The notes below the pieces were generated by a model, which was given only the letters and a program-made list of their open reading frames with translations, did no database searches and was not told where the DNA came from. A program made the translations under genes and the position numbers. Below are positions 26,193-34,554 of a stretch of DNA of 64,000 bases, piece after piece. The stretch is from Devosia sp. 1566. Lineage in GTDB: Bacteria > Pseudomonadota > Alphaproteobacteria > Rhizobiales > Devosiaceae. Each line of letters begins with the position of its first letter. Positions within the stretch are counted from its first letter, which is position 1. Where the stretch lies: contig NZ_CP034767.1 in the NCBI RefSeq assembly GCF_004005995.1, positions 1,116,001 to 1,180,000 of the forward strand. Direction: 5' to 3'.

Positions 26193-26198
26193 CGGAAT

Positions 26199-26915
26199 CT
26201 AATCGGCAAAAAGCAGGTTTACGCGCCTGTTCTGCTTGCCTTTATTCTCGATCTTACCGATCGCCAGTTTGCCGATCTCGCTCGTATTGGCCACATGCGT
26301 GCCCCCACAAGGCTGCAGGTCGATCGAACCGATCCGGATCAGCCGCACCCGGCCTTGCCCCGTCGGTGGCTTGACGTTCATGGTCTTGATCAACTCGGGA
26401 TTGGCTTCCATTTCCGCGTCGCTGATCCATTCCTGGCTGATGGGGTGCGCCGCTTCCACCATGGCGTTGAGCGCCGCTTCCACTGCCGCCATGTCCCCGG
26501 GCACTTCTGGCATCTGGAAATCCAGCCGCCCCTTGTCCGCCCCGATCGAGCCGCCAGTCACGGGGAAGGGCAGGGCGACCGACAGCAGATGCAGCGCGCT
26601 ATGCATGCGCATCAGCCGGTAGCGTCGCTCCCAGTCGAGCTCGAGCACAACTTCTTCCCCCACCTCCGGCAGCGCCGCCCCAGCCTCGGGCACATGCACG
26701 ATCTGCGTCTTGTCGCCATCGGGGTGAACGGCCGTCGCAATACTGATTGCCGAGCCTTCCGCCCGCTGCAGCGTGCCGCTATCGCCCGGCTGCCCGCCCG
26801 AGGTGGCATAAAACACCGTCCGATCCAGCACGATCCCGCCTTCGGGCGTGATCGCCGTCACGGTGGCAGCGGTGGAGCGAAGATAGCTATCGTCGCGAAA
26901 CAGGAACTGGGTCAT
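26199..26915 (-). CDS. Alanyl-tRNA editing protein (AlaX family)
   Basis: 238 residues. The zinc motif HSALH (about residues 101-105) and CGGTH near residue 204 are the AlaX/AlaRS editing-domain ligands, and the N-terminal FYATSGGQPGDSGTL is the conserved glycine-rich strand. It hydrolyses mischarged Ser- or Gly-tRNA(Ala) in the cytosol. The ATG at 26915 is chosen because the domain begins there; the frame is open further upstream but overlaps the cardiolipin synthase gene, whose stop lies 9 bp ahead. Confidence 0.9.
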   Translation of the reverse strand: MTQFLFRDDSYLRSTAATVTAITPEGGIVLDRTVFYATSGGQPGDSGTLQRAEGSAISIATAVHPDGDKTQIVHVPEAGAALPEVGEEVVLELDWERRYRLMRMHSALHLLSVALPFPVTGGSIGADKGRLDFQMPEVPGDMAAVEAALNAMVEAAHPISQEWISDAEMEANPELIKTMNVKPPTGQGRVRLIRIGSIDLQPCGGTHVANTSEIGKLAIGKIENKGKQNRRVNLLFAD

Positions 26916-26923
26916 CTCGGCAC

Positions 26924-28375
26924 TCAAAGCAGGGGGGAAAGCAGGCGCGCCGCCTGCGTCAGGAAGCGCATCGGCAGGCTGCGGGTGGTGACTTCTTCCA
27001 TGTCCACCTGCCGGCAGCCCTCGAAATCCTGGATCAGCATGGATTCCACCGCCTGGATCGATTTGGGATCGGCGAACCACAAGGTGATCTCGAAATTGAT
27101 CGCAAAGGATCGGTTGTCGAAATTGACACTGCCCACCGATGCGATCTGGTCATCCATCAGCACCACCTTCTGGTGCAGGAAGCCGTTCACATAGCGGTAG
27201 ATGGACACGCCATGCTCCACCATCGCATCGGCATGGGCAATGCTGGCGAGCCACACCATTTTGTGGTCGGGCACATTGGGCAGCATGATCCGCACATCAA
27301 CGCCCCGTAGCCGTGCGGCAAACAGCGCCGTGCGGATATCGGTGTCGGGCACGAAATAGGGGCTCACGATCCACAGCCGCTCGCGCGCCCGCCCGATGAT
27401 ATCGGTAAAGGCGATGGCGCATTCCTCGAGCTTGTCGGCCGGCCCGCTGCCCATCACCAGCACCGATTCGTCGCCCGGCGTCTTGACCACTTCGGGGGGC
27501 GTCGAGGGCAGAACTTCCCCCGTCGCCCATTCCCAATCTTCGCGGAACAGCAGCGCGCAGCCAAGCGCGGCCGGACCCGATACCTTCACATGGGTATCGC
27601 GCCAATGGCCGAACCGCTTGTCGAGGCCGATATACTCCACCCCCACATTGTGCCCGCCCACCCAGGCTTCCTCGCCATCCACCACCACGATCTTGCGGTG
27701 GTTGCGATAGTTGATGCGGCTGGGCCCATACATGCGCAGGAATTTGTGCCGCTGGTTGAAGCCGGCAACGCTGATACCCGCTTCGCGCAGGCGCTTGCGA
27801 TACTTCCGGGGCATCCCGGTGCTGCCCACATCGTCATACAGCAGGCGGATCTTGACGCCGGCCTTGGCGCGCTCGATCAGCCGCTCTGCCAGTTCCTGGC
27901 CCAGTGCATCGTCGCGCACGATATAGAACTGCACGAGGAGATAAGACTTGGCCCGCGCTATCCCGGCAAAGATCGAGTCGAAGGTGGCCTGCCCATCGAT
28001 CAGCAGTTCCACCTCATTGCCGTTGAGAAACGGCACTTCGGAAACCTTGCTTTGCACCGGCCAGCGCTCGCTGGTTTCCCGGTCGATCAGCGACAAATCC
28101 TTGGCCCGCAACGGCCGCGCCGAACGCCCGTTGCGAATGCGGTCGGTGGCGTAGTCGTCAAAAAACTTCCAGCCAAAGATCAGGTAGAGAAACGCGGTGG
28201 GGAAGGGCAGCAGCAGCAGCGACAGCAGCCAGGCGATGGAGCCCTGCGAGGTGCGCGAATTCATGATTTCGCGCACGGCGCAGACCAGCGCCAAAAGGTA
28301 GATCAGTGCGGACGCGATGGCGATCAGGTGCAGATCGGCCGCCACCATGTCGAGAATATCTATTAAACTAAACAA
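26924..28375 (-). CDS. cls: Cardiolipin synthase
   Basis: 483 residues. Two N-terminal membrane helices are followed by two phospholipase D domains with HKD motifs HRKIVVVDGEEAWVGG and HQKVVLMDDQIASVGS. It joins two phosphatidylglycerols (or one and phosphatidylethanolamine) into cardiolipin at the inner membrane. The start is uncertain: TTG at 28375 gives the full first helix, while ATG at 28348 gives nine residues fewer; neither has a strong ribosome binding site. A cysteine synthase gene precedes it by 67 bp and the AlaX gene follows. Confidence 0.92.
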   Translation of the reverse strand: MFSLIDILDMVAADLHLIAIASALIYLLALVCAVREIMNSRTSQGSIAWLLSLLLLPFPTAFLYLIFGWKFFDDYATDRIRNGRSARPLRAKDLSLIDRETSERWPVQSKVSEVPFLNGNEVELLIDGQATFDSIFAGIARAKSYLLVQFYIVRDDALGQELAERLIERAKAGVKIRLLYDDVGSTGMPRKYRKRLREAGISVAGFNQRHKFLRMYGPSRINYRNHRKIVVVDGEEAWVGGHNVGVEYIGLDKRFGHWRDTHVKVSGPAALGCALLFREDWEWATGEVLPSTPPEVVKTPGDESVLVMGSGPADKLEECAIAFTDIIGRARERLWIVSPYFVPDTDIRTALFAARLRGVDVRIMLPNVPDHKMVWLASIAHADAMVEHGVSIYRYVNGFLHQKVVLMDDQIASVGSVNFDNRSFAINFEITLWFADPKSIQAVESMLIQDFEGCRQVDMEEVTTRSLPMRFLTQAARLLSPLL

Positions 28376-28442
28376 TGCTGTGCCCGAACCTGTTGCGGCG
28401 TCAATCTAGCAGGCGCCGGCCCGGGCACAATGGTGGAGTGGC

Positions 28443-29492
28443 TCAGGCCGGGTCTGCTTCCATCACCGAGGAAATGTCGATGCTGGGGCGCTCCTCGAGC
28501 CAGCGGGGGACCGGCAGTCCCTTTGCTCGCAGGAACTCGGGATTATAGAGCTTGCTCTGGTACCGGTTGCCGTAATCGCAAAGTATGGTGACGATCGTCT
28601 TTCCGGGGCCGAGGTCGCGCGCCATGCGCACGGCGCCCGCGATATTGATCGCGCTCGAACCGCCAAGGCAAATGCCCTCGTGCTCGAGCAGGTCGAACAC
28701 ATAGGGCAGGGCCTCTGCGTCCGGGATCTGGTAGGGGTTGTCGATCGTCAGGCCTTCGAGATTGGCCGTGATCCGGCCCTGGCCGATGCCCTCGGTGATC
28801 GAATCGCCCGAGGACGCCAGCTGGCCCGTCGTGTAATAGCTATAAAGCGCCGCCCCTTCGGGATCAGCCAGCCCGATGCGCACATCCGAGCTGCGCGCCC
28901 GCAGGGCTTCGGCGACACCGGCGAGCGTGCCGCCCGAGCCCACCGCGCAGATAAAGCCATCGATCCGGCCATTGGTCTGCTGCCAGATTTCGGGACCGGT
29001 GGTTTCCACATGCGCGCGCCGGTTCGAGACATTGTCGAACTGGTTGGCCCAGATCGCGCCGCCCGGCAACTCCCGCGCCAGCTTTTCGGCCAGCCGCCCA
29101 GAAACCTTGATGTAATTATTGGGGTGGCGATAGGGCTTGGCCGGAACCTCGATCAGCTCGGCGCCAAACAGGCGCAAGGCGTCCTTTTTTTCCTGGCTCT
29201 GGGTTTCGGGGATCACGATCACCGATTTGAAGCCGAGCGAATTAGCCACCAGCGTCAGCCCGATGCCGGTATTGCCCGCCGTGCCTTCGACGATCGTGCC
29301 GCCGGGCTTGAGCGCCCCGCTTTTCACCGCGTCATGGATGATGAACAGCGCTGCCCGGTCCTTGACCGACTGGCCGGGGTTCAAAAACTCGGCCTTGCCC
29401 CAGATTTCGCAGCCCGTCAGCTCGGAAACACGGTTGAGGCGGATCAGCGGCGTGTTGCCGATAGCGGAAATCAGGTCTTTGTGCTTGGCCAT
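28443..29492 (-). CDS. cysK: Cysteine synthase A-type O-acetylserine sulfhydrylase
   Basis: 349 residues, fold type II PLP enzyme. PLP Lys in NPGQSVKDRAA (about 43), phosphate loop EGTAGNTGIG, and GSGGTLAG later. It makes L-cysteine from O-acetylserine and sulfide in the cytosol. It is some 30 residues longer than E. coli CysK, mainly through the EVPAKPYRHPNNYIKVSGR loop and the C-terminal RAKGLPVPRWLEE segment, so it belongs to a long subgroup; a cystathionine-beta-synthase-like or other beta-replacement role cannot be excluded. Confidence 0.88.
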   Translation of the reverse strand: MAKHKDLISAIGNTPLIRLNRVSELTGCEIWGKAEFLNPGQSVKDRAALFIIHDAVKSGALKPGGTIVEGTAGNTGIGLTLVANSLGFKSVIVIPETQSQEKKDALRLFGAELIEVPAKPYRHPNNYIKVSGRLAEKLARELPGGAIWANQFDNVSNRRAHVETTGPEIWQQTNGRIDGFICAVGSGGTLAGVAEALRARSSDVRIGLADPEGAALYSYYTTGQLASSGDSITEGIGQGRITANLEGLTIDNPYQIPDAEALPYVFDLLEHEGICLGGSSAINIAGAVRMARDLGPGKTIVTILCDYGNRYQSKLYNPEFLRAKGLPVPRWLEERPSIDISSVMEADPA

Positions 29493-29649
29493 GGATCGTG
29501 TGCGTTCGGGTTGGGGAGAGCTTAGTGTAGGTGTGCACCCAACGTGTCACAAGGCAGAAGGGTGCACTGGGGGAAGCTGTTCTCCACGCACCGGCTCGCG
29601 TGGGCCCTCATGCTGGCAAGCCGCTCCCCGCTAGAACCCTGTTCCCGTG

Positions 29650-30105
29650 TCAGCCGATCACTTCGGCCAGCTGCTCCATGGCCGCGCTCCAGGCTTCCAT
29701 GGAAAAGATGCGCGTCTGTGGATCGGCATGGGGCAGGCCCCGCTCGGTGAGGGTAATCCGCGTGCGCCCTTCGCCCGCGGCCTCGAACACGATATCGAGC
29801 ACGAACAGCAGCTCGTTCTCTTCGTCTTCCTCGTCCTTGTGCACCCAGGACAGCACCAGCCGCTGATTTTCGACGAACTGCAGCACTTCCCCGCTGACCA
29901 CATGCTCATCGGGGTCTTCGTCATCGCCATAGGTGACGAACCGATATTCCCCGCCTTCAAAGGCGTCGAACTCGGCATAGTCGGCCTGCCACTGCTCGAT
30001 CAGGGCCGGATCGGTCCAGGCAGCAAACACATCGGCCAGTTCGGCATCGATGGTGCGGGTCAAAGTGATCTGGCTTTCGCCATCGAGGTCCATGCCGTCG
30101 CTCAT
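29650..30105 (-). CDS. SRPBCC (Aha1/CalC-type) domain protein
   Basis: 151 residues. An N-terminal strand TRTIDAELADVFAAWTDPALIEQW starts the typical START-like hydrophobic pocket fold, with RITLTERGLPH before the final long helix. It is unusually acidic, with two clusters of Asp/Glu (GDDEDPDEH and KDEEDEENE). Such proteins bind hydrophobic ligands or act as stress-related helpers, but the ligand here is unknown. AAAGG is 8 bp before the ATG. It lies alone just downstream of tRNA-Asn. Confidence 0.8.
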   Translation of the reverse strand: MSDGMDLDGESQITLTRTIDAELADVFAAWTDPALIEQWQADYAEFDAFEGGEYRFVTYGDDEDPDEHVVSGEVLQFVENQRLVLSWVHKDEEDEENELLFVLDIVFEAAGEGRTRITLTERGLPHADPQTRIFSMEAWSAAMEQLAEVIG

Positions 30106-30219
30106 CGTGGAGCCTTTCTGTGCAAGCCAGCGTCATCGGCCACAATGTCGTGGTCGCTGAACTGGTTCAATGCGGTGCTGGGTAAGATGGGGAGCTGGGC
30201 TCGACCCTTGATAAACGAA

Positions 30220-30295
30220 TGGCTCCGCGAGTAGGACTCGAACCTACGACCCAGCGGTTAACAGCCGCTTGCTCTACCAACTGAGCTATCGCGGA
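30220..30295 (-). tRNA. tRNA-Asn (anticodon GTT)
   Basis: 76 nt including an encoded CCA (30220-30222). Acceptor arms 30289-30295 and 30224-30230 pair perfectly, anticodon loop CTGTTAA carries GTT, and the T-loop reads GGTTCGAGTCC. Confidence 0.96.
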
Positions 30296-30376
30296 AGACA
30301 TTCGGTAAGCCTTCTTGCGAAGGCGTGGTCCGTGTACCCAATGTGATTTGGTTTGCCAACCCCCTAAGCCACCAGT

Positions 30377-31006
30377 TCACGAAATTTGCGGTGGATTATG
30401 TTGGCGCTCGCGTTTTTCGGCCGCCAGCAGCTCGGCTAGCGTGTTGATGTTGATGAATGGATTATTCTCCCCCGCCGGCCAGTCCAGTTCCGCCGAACCC
30501 AGCTGCCGGTGCAGCGCCTTGAGGCTGGCTGGCGCGCAGCCCCTGCCAAGATCACCGAGCAGCGATTGCAGCGCCTCCAGCCGCCACGCGGCAACCGGCG
30601 GGTAGAAGTCTTGCCCATGCCTTGCATAGATCGCCTCTGCCTGCCCCAGCGCATCGGCTATCACCTGGGCAAAACCGGCCGGCAAAAACGGCGTATCCAC
30701 CGGTGCAGATACCAGTACCCCCGATTCGATGCCGCTTTGCTTCAGTGCTGCCACCGCAGCCGCCAGCCCAGCCAGCGGGCCGCCAACAGCGGCAGGGAGG
30801 TCGGGGACCGCGAGCGCCCCGTCCGGCAGTGGAGCCGGTGCTCGATGAGGCCCTGTCGCAATCAACAAGGGCGCAGCGACAAGCCCGAACGCGGCTGCCA
30901 CCCGCTCGAGCAGGCGCACCCCGCCCACGCGCAGTTCCGCCTTGCGCACCCCACCCAGCCGCTGCCCTGCACCCCCGGCGATGATGACGCCGAAGGGGAG
31001 GGTCAC
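30377..31006 (-). CDS. mobA: Molybdenum cofactor guanylyltransferase
   Basis: 209 residues. The nucleotide-binding loop IIAGGAGQRLGGVRKAEL at the N-terminus matches the MobA GGxxxRxGxxK motif, with APVDTPFLP corresponding to the catalytic Asp region. It transfers GMP from GTP to molybdopterin for bis-MGD enzymes in the cytosol. The GTG at 31006 overlaps the BenE stop (GTGA), so translation is coupled. Pairing with a benzoate-family transporter is unusual. The C-terminus carries an NPFININTLAEL segment typical of MobA. Confidence 0.87.
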   Translation of the reverse strand: MTLPFGVIIAGGAGQRLGGVRKAELRVGGVRLLERVAAAFGLVAAPLLIATGPHRAPAPLPDGALAVPDLPAAVGGPLAGLAAAVAALKQSGIESGVLVSAPVDTPFLPAGFAQVIADALGQAEAIYARHGQDFYPPVAAWRLEALQSLLGDLGRGCAPASLKALHRQLGSAELDWPAGENNPFININTLAELLAAEKRERQHNPPQIS

Positions 31007-32214
31007 GAGCGCGTCGCTCTGTTGCGGTTCAGCTTCCAGCCCAGCAGCACCAGCATGCCGATGCCCCCGACGAGACCCCAGAACGGGGCGCCAAGTCCGG
31101 CGATGGTGATGCCGGAAGCCGTGGTGATGAAGCACATCATTGCCGGCAGCCGCACCTCTTCCTCCGCCAGCGCCCCAGTCAGCGCCGCCACGAGGCTCGA
31201 CAGCAGTGCGAGGCCTGCTACCGTCTGAATCAGCAAGGGCGGCGAAGCGGCAATGAACGCCGCCGCCAGGCTCGCGGCCAAACCCAGAAACAGGTAGACG
31301 ACACCCGCAGCGATTGGCGCGGGCCAGCGATGCTGCGGTTCCGGGTGGGATTCGGGGCCGGCACAAATCGCCGCAGTCAGCGCGGCCAGATTAACAGTAT
31401 GCCCGCCGAACACCGCCGAAACGGCGCTGGCCAGCCCCGTCACCGTGAACAATGGCGCGGGCGCCGGGTGGTAGCCATTGGCCTGCAGCACTGCGAGCCC
31501 GGGCAGATTCTGCGACGCCATGGTGACGATAAAGAGTGGCAGGCCCAGCCGCAGCGCGCCATCCAGAGTAAAGTGTGGCATCACCGGCAGCAAGGCGGGC
31601 CAGGTCCCGTCGAGCGAGCCGGGCGCCAGATGCGTCGATACCGCCAGCATGGCCGCCGTCACTGCCACGGCAATCGGCACCGCATAGCGCCGGGCAAAGC
31701 GCAGCGCCACCACCCAGGCCAGCAGAATCGGCAGCGCCAGCGCCGGCAGTTCCGCCACGGCGGTCAGCGGCACCAGGCAGAGCGGCAGCAACATGCCGGC
31801 GAGCATGGCGTTGGCGATCGGAGCCGGAATCGCGCCCACCAGCCGCGCCAGGGGTTTGAACAGGCCCGTCAGCACGATCAGCCCGGCTGCCACCATGAAC
31901 CCGCCCAGCACCGCCGGGAACCCACCCTCGGTCGCCCCCGCCGTCAGCAAGAACGCCATGCCCGGTGTTGACCAGGCAAAGCTCACCGGCACGCGCAGCC
32001 TTGCGCTGCCCACAATGTTGAGGACCCCGATCACCAGGCACGCAGCAAACAGCCCCGATCCGGCCTGCTGGGGCGAAGCGCCGGCTGCGGTCAGCGCCGC
32101 CAGCACCACGGCAAAGGTGCTGGCATAGCCAACCACCGCCGCGAGCGCGCCAGCCATGATTGGCTGCAGATAGATTCGCCAGCCAGTGTCTTGTGTTGAT
32201 GTGTTGGTGGACAC
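31003..32214 (-). CDS. BenE family (benzoate/H+ symporter-like) transporter
   Basis: 403 residues with about twelve membrane helices. SFAWSTPGMAFLLT near residue 80, IPAPIANAMLAGMLL and FGGHTVNLAALTAAICAG are conserved BenE segments, the last holding residues thought to form the substrate site. BenE members are proton symporters for benzoate-like acids or related solutes. The start is GTG at 32214, with GGAAGAG 6 bp upstream. It overlaps mobA by 4 bp, so the two are one operon. The substrate is unknown. Confidence 0.88.
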   Translation of the reverse strand: MSTNTSTQDTGWRIYLQPIMAGALAAVVGYASTFAVVLAALTAAGASPQQAGSGLFAACLVIGVLNIVGSARLRVPVSFAWSTPGMAFLLTAGATEGGFPAVLGGFMVAAGLIVLTGLFKPLARLVGAIPAPIANAMLAGMLLPLCLVPLTAVAELPALALPILLAWVVALRFARRYAVPIAVAVTAAMLAVSTHLAPGSLDGTWPALLPVMPHFTLDGALRLGLPLFIVTMASQNLPGLAVLQANGYHPAPAPLFTVTGLASAVSAVFGGHTVNLAALTAAICAGPESHPEPQHRWPAPIAAGVVYLFLGLAASLAAAFIAASPPLLIQTVAGLALLSSLVAALTGALAEEEVRLPAMMCFITTASGITIAGLGAPFWGLVGGIGMLVLLGWKLNRNRATRS

Positions 32215-32292
32215 GCTTGCTCTTCCCAGTGGCGACCGCCCAAGCTGCGCCGCAACAAGGCGCCGGTTGCTCGGGCTCCTGGGATGATGATT

Positions 32293-32366
32293 TGGAGGCC
32301 ACGCCCGGAATTGAACCGGGGTTCACGGATTTGCAATCCGCTGCGTCACCACTCCGCCACGTGGCC
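32293..32366 (-). tRNA. tRNA-Cys (anticodon GCA)
   Basis: 74 nt including an encoded CCA (32293-32295), discriminator T. Acceptor arms 32360-32366 and 32297-32303 pair fully, the anticodon loop ATTGCAAAT carries GCA, and the T-loop reads GGTTCAATTCC. Confidence 0.95.
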
Positions 32367-32921
32367 TCACCGGCGAGGTTTCTAAGTTAGCCCCTTGGCT
32401 TGCGCAAGAGCGCTGATGCAATTTCGCTCGCCATTCGGAACAAAGCTCCGGTGCCTGTTCGTAAATGAGTTCAGCTAGCGTTCCGCTTTACATGGGCGTG
32501 GCGGCGCACGGTGGCGCTTGAAACGCGCTTCTCGGTCCGCTTGGCATATCGCTCCATCGACAAGGTAGAAGATCGCGCTGCTCACAGGCGGAACGGTGTG
32601 GGACCACAATCTGGAGATCGCGTTTCGCAAGGACTCGTACCTTGGGCTGTTCTGGATCAAGTGACGCGAGGATGTCGGTAGCGTCATCCACCGGGAACCC
32701 GCTCACGGCGGCCATCCTCGATATGCTGCGATCGACCTGGTATCAAATGCCGAGCAGCGCGGGGGCCTGGCTTAATGGCCGAAGAAATGCTCGATCAGCA
32801 AGTTAAGAACGTTTCTCCAAATGAATCTCCAGGCCGCATCGCGAAGTTGTAGTTGAAGTGCAAACCATTTATGCCGGTAAGGTATTTATGGTGCAGATAC
32901 GAATTCGACTGGAGTTACTTC
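32367..32921. other. Intergenic region before the RTX protease
   Basis: 555 bp without a confident gene. Two overlapping minus-strand frames (about 32475-32687 and 32488-32715) and a 25-residue plus-strand frame at 32775-32852 (starting MAEEMLDQQVKNV) are open, but none has a recognisable domain or a good ribosome binding site. The stretch may hold decayed sequence next to tRNA-Cys. The promoter of the RTX protease should lie towards its right end. Confidence 0.4.
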
Positions 32922-34025
32922 GTGAGCGGTTTTGTTTTCACTGGTGCCAAATGGGGTAATCCAAGTCTTGGAACCTCCGGCGGTCAAGTCACCTGGAGCT
33001 TCGCAGCAGCAGCTGCTGGGGCCTTTTATATGTTCGATGCGCAACTTGGCGGCGCGTTTCAGTCGCTGGTGCGCGCGGCATTCGACCGCTGGGAGAGCCT
33101 TGCTAATATCGACTTAGTCGAAGTTAGCGACAGCAGTTCCACAAACATCCGTCTGGGCTGGGACAGCATGGATGGTAGAGGGGGCACGCTGGGTGAAGCA
33201 AGGTACTCCTTTTTCCAAGACGGGCAAATGAGCAAGGCTGAGATAGCCTTCGACTCGGCGGAAAACTGGTCAACTGATCCACGCGATGCGGGCTTTGGCA
33301 CAAACTTCTTTGCAGTTGCGATGCATGAAATCGGCCACGCGCTAGGGCTTGGACATCCCGACGACCCTCAAGCCCTGATGTATCCTTATTTGGGGCCGCA
33401 GATGGAGTTGGACAACTGGGACGCTGAGGGCATAATCAATCTCTATGGGAGAAGCGGCCGCACATTTGGCACTGTAGCCGCTGATCAGTTCCAGGGATCC
33501 TTCGGTGCCGATGTTTACTCGGGAGGCGACGGCGGGGACACGCTGTATGGCGCAGGTGGTGATGACCTTCTCTATGGCAATCCAGGGGAAGATCTGGTTT
33601 TTGGCCATGAAGGCCAGGATACTATTTACGGCGGGCAGGATCGAGATACGCTTTACGGTGGGCAGGACAATGACGCCCTGTTCGGCAACATGAGTGATGA
33701 TGCGCTTTTCGGAAATTTCGCCAATGACTACCTCCATGGCGGGCAGGGGAATGACTTTCTCCACGGAGGCCAAGGCGATGACACGCTGATCGGCGGTGTC
33801 GCAAACGACACCATGAACGGCGGTCTCGGAGCAGATCGCTTTGTGTTCGCCGAGGGCGGCGGCAGCGACCGCATCGAAGGTTTCAACTTCAGTGAGGGTG
33901 ATCGCCTCGACCTGGGTGGTCAGACCTCTACCCGCGCTTTCGCCGAGGGCAACACCATTCTCACACTCGGCGACGGCGGCACGATCACTCTGATCGGCAC
34001 GGACGCCGGTAGCCAGCTGTTCTAG
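32922..34025 (+). CDS. M10-type RTX metalloprotease (serralysin-like), secreted
   Basis: 367 residues. An N-terminal catalytic domain (VSGFVFTGAKWGNPSLG, strands with NIRLGW) carries the zinc motif HEIGHALGLGH at residues 135-145 and a downstream Met-turn (ALMYPYL). From about residue 190 follow glycine/aspartate nonapeptide repeats (GGDGGDTLYG, GGQDNDALFG and others) that bind calcium, then a hydrophobic C-terminal tail ending SQLF for type I secretion. No signal peptide is present, as expected. GTG at 32922 has GGAG (32911-32914) 7 bp upstream. It is smaller than typical serralysins of about 470 residues. It should be an extracellular protease; no dedicated exporter or inhibitor gene is adjacent. 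Confidence 0.85.
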   Translation: MSGFVFTGAKWGNPSLGTSGGQVTWSFAAAAAGAFYMFDAQLGGAFQSLVRAAFDRWESLANIDLVEVSDSSSTNIRLGWDSMDGRGGTLGEARYSFFQDGQMSKAEIAFDSAENWSTDPRDAGFGTNFFAVAMHEIGHALGLGHPDDPQALMYPYLGPQMELDNWDAEGIINLYGRSGRTFGTVAADQFQGSFGADVYSGGDGGDTLYGAGGDDLLYGNPGEDLVFGHEGQDTIYGGQDRDTLYGGQDNDALFGNMSDDALFGNFANDYLHGGQGNDFLHGGQGDDTLIGGVANDTMNGGLGADRFVFAEGGGSDRIEGFNFSEGDRLDLGGQTSTRAFAEGNTILTLGDGGTITLIGTDAGSQLF

Positions 34026-34054
34026 GGCCCTCTAGTCAAAACACGCAGCTACTT

Positions 34055-34078
34055 AAGCCCCGCTTCGGTGGGGCTTTT
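34055..34078 (+). terminator. Intrinsic terminator after the RTX protease
   Basis: AAGCCCC (34055-34061) pairs with GGGGCTT (34070-34076), extended inwards by two pairs to a TTCG tetraloop, and is followed by TTTTCTTT. A strong rho-independent terminator. Confidence 0.93.
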
Positions 34079-34554
34079 CTTTGGGCGGTACACATGGATC
34101 ACTGCACCCTCTGGTTGGTCCGGATCCCCCGTTGGGACCGGCCGATATGTCGCGAGGCACATGACCGGGATTAAAGCCTGGGCGTGGTGATGGTTATTTC
34201 AGACCACTTTGTACGCGCCTGCGTGAACGCCACGCTGCCGGGGAGGGCGATCTCATGTGGTGGGAACTGACCTTCGTCTTTGGGTGGGCCAGCAACTGGT
34301 TTTACCGGCGAAACAATACCCAGATCGCGCTAGGCGTTTCGCCCGGCGCTCTGAAGGGAGGATCACAGGGGACGGCGCCGGCGGCCACCGTCGCGGCGAT
34401 GATCATGGATCCCGTCGGATGCTCAGAGCCTGCGTGAGTGTTCTGCGCTAGCCGCAAAGCGGACCAGACGACGTTAGGTATTTGTAATGGAATCGTACAT
34501 GTACATGTCGGACCGGCGTCCGCCAAAGCACCACCACGATCTTAAGGCCATACA
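34079..34554. other. Intergenic region before the Ig-like RTX gene
   Basis: 476 bp between the protease terminator and the second RTX gene. A 60-residue frame at 34255-34437 has no recognisable features. Three closely spaced ATG codons at 34487-34507 are out of frame with the downstream gene. A palindromic run GTACATGTAC lies at 34495-34504. Promoter elements are expected here, but none is certain. Confidence 0.4.

Noticed and set aside
28379..28429. TGTGCCCG/CGGGCACA inverted repeat between cysK and cls as a terminator
   Set aside because: The arms are about 35 bp apart and no T run follows on the minus strand.
32475..32715. Two overlapping small minus-strand frames
   Set aside because: No recognisable motif, poor starts and conflict with each other; noted only as possible remnants.
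33480..33850. Short-period repeats that might look like a CRISPR array
   Set aside because: The period is about 27 bp in frame with glycine/aspartate nonapeptides, so they are RTX coding repeats.
34255..34437. A 60-residue plus-strand frame before the Ig-like RTX gene
   Set aside because: Contains Trp-rich residues but no domain or conserved context; not enough support.
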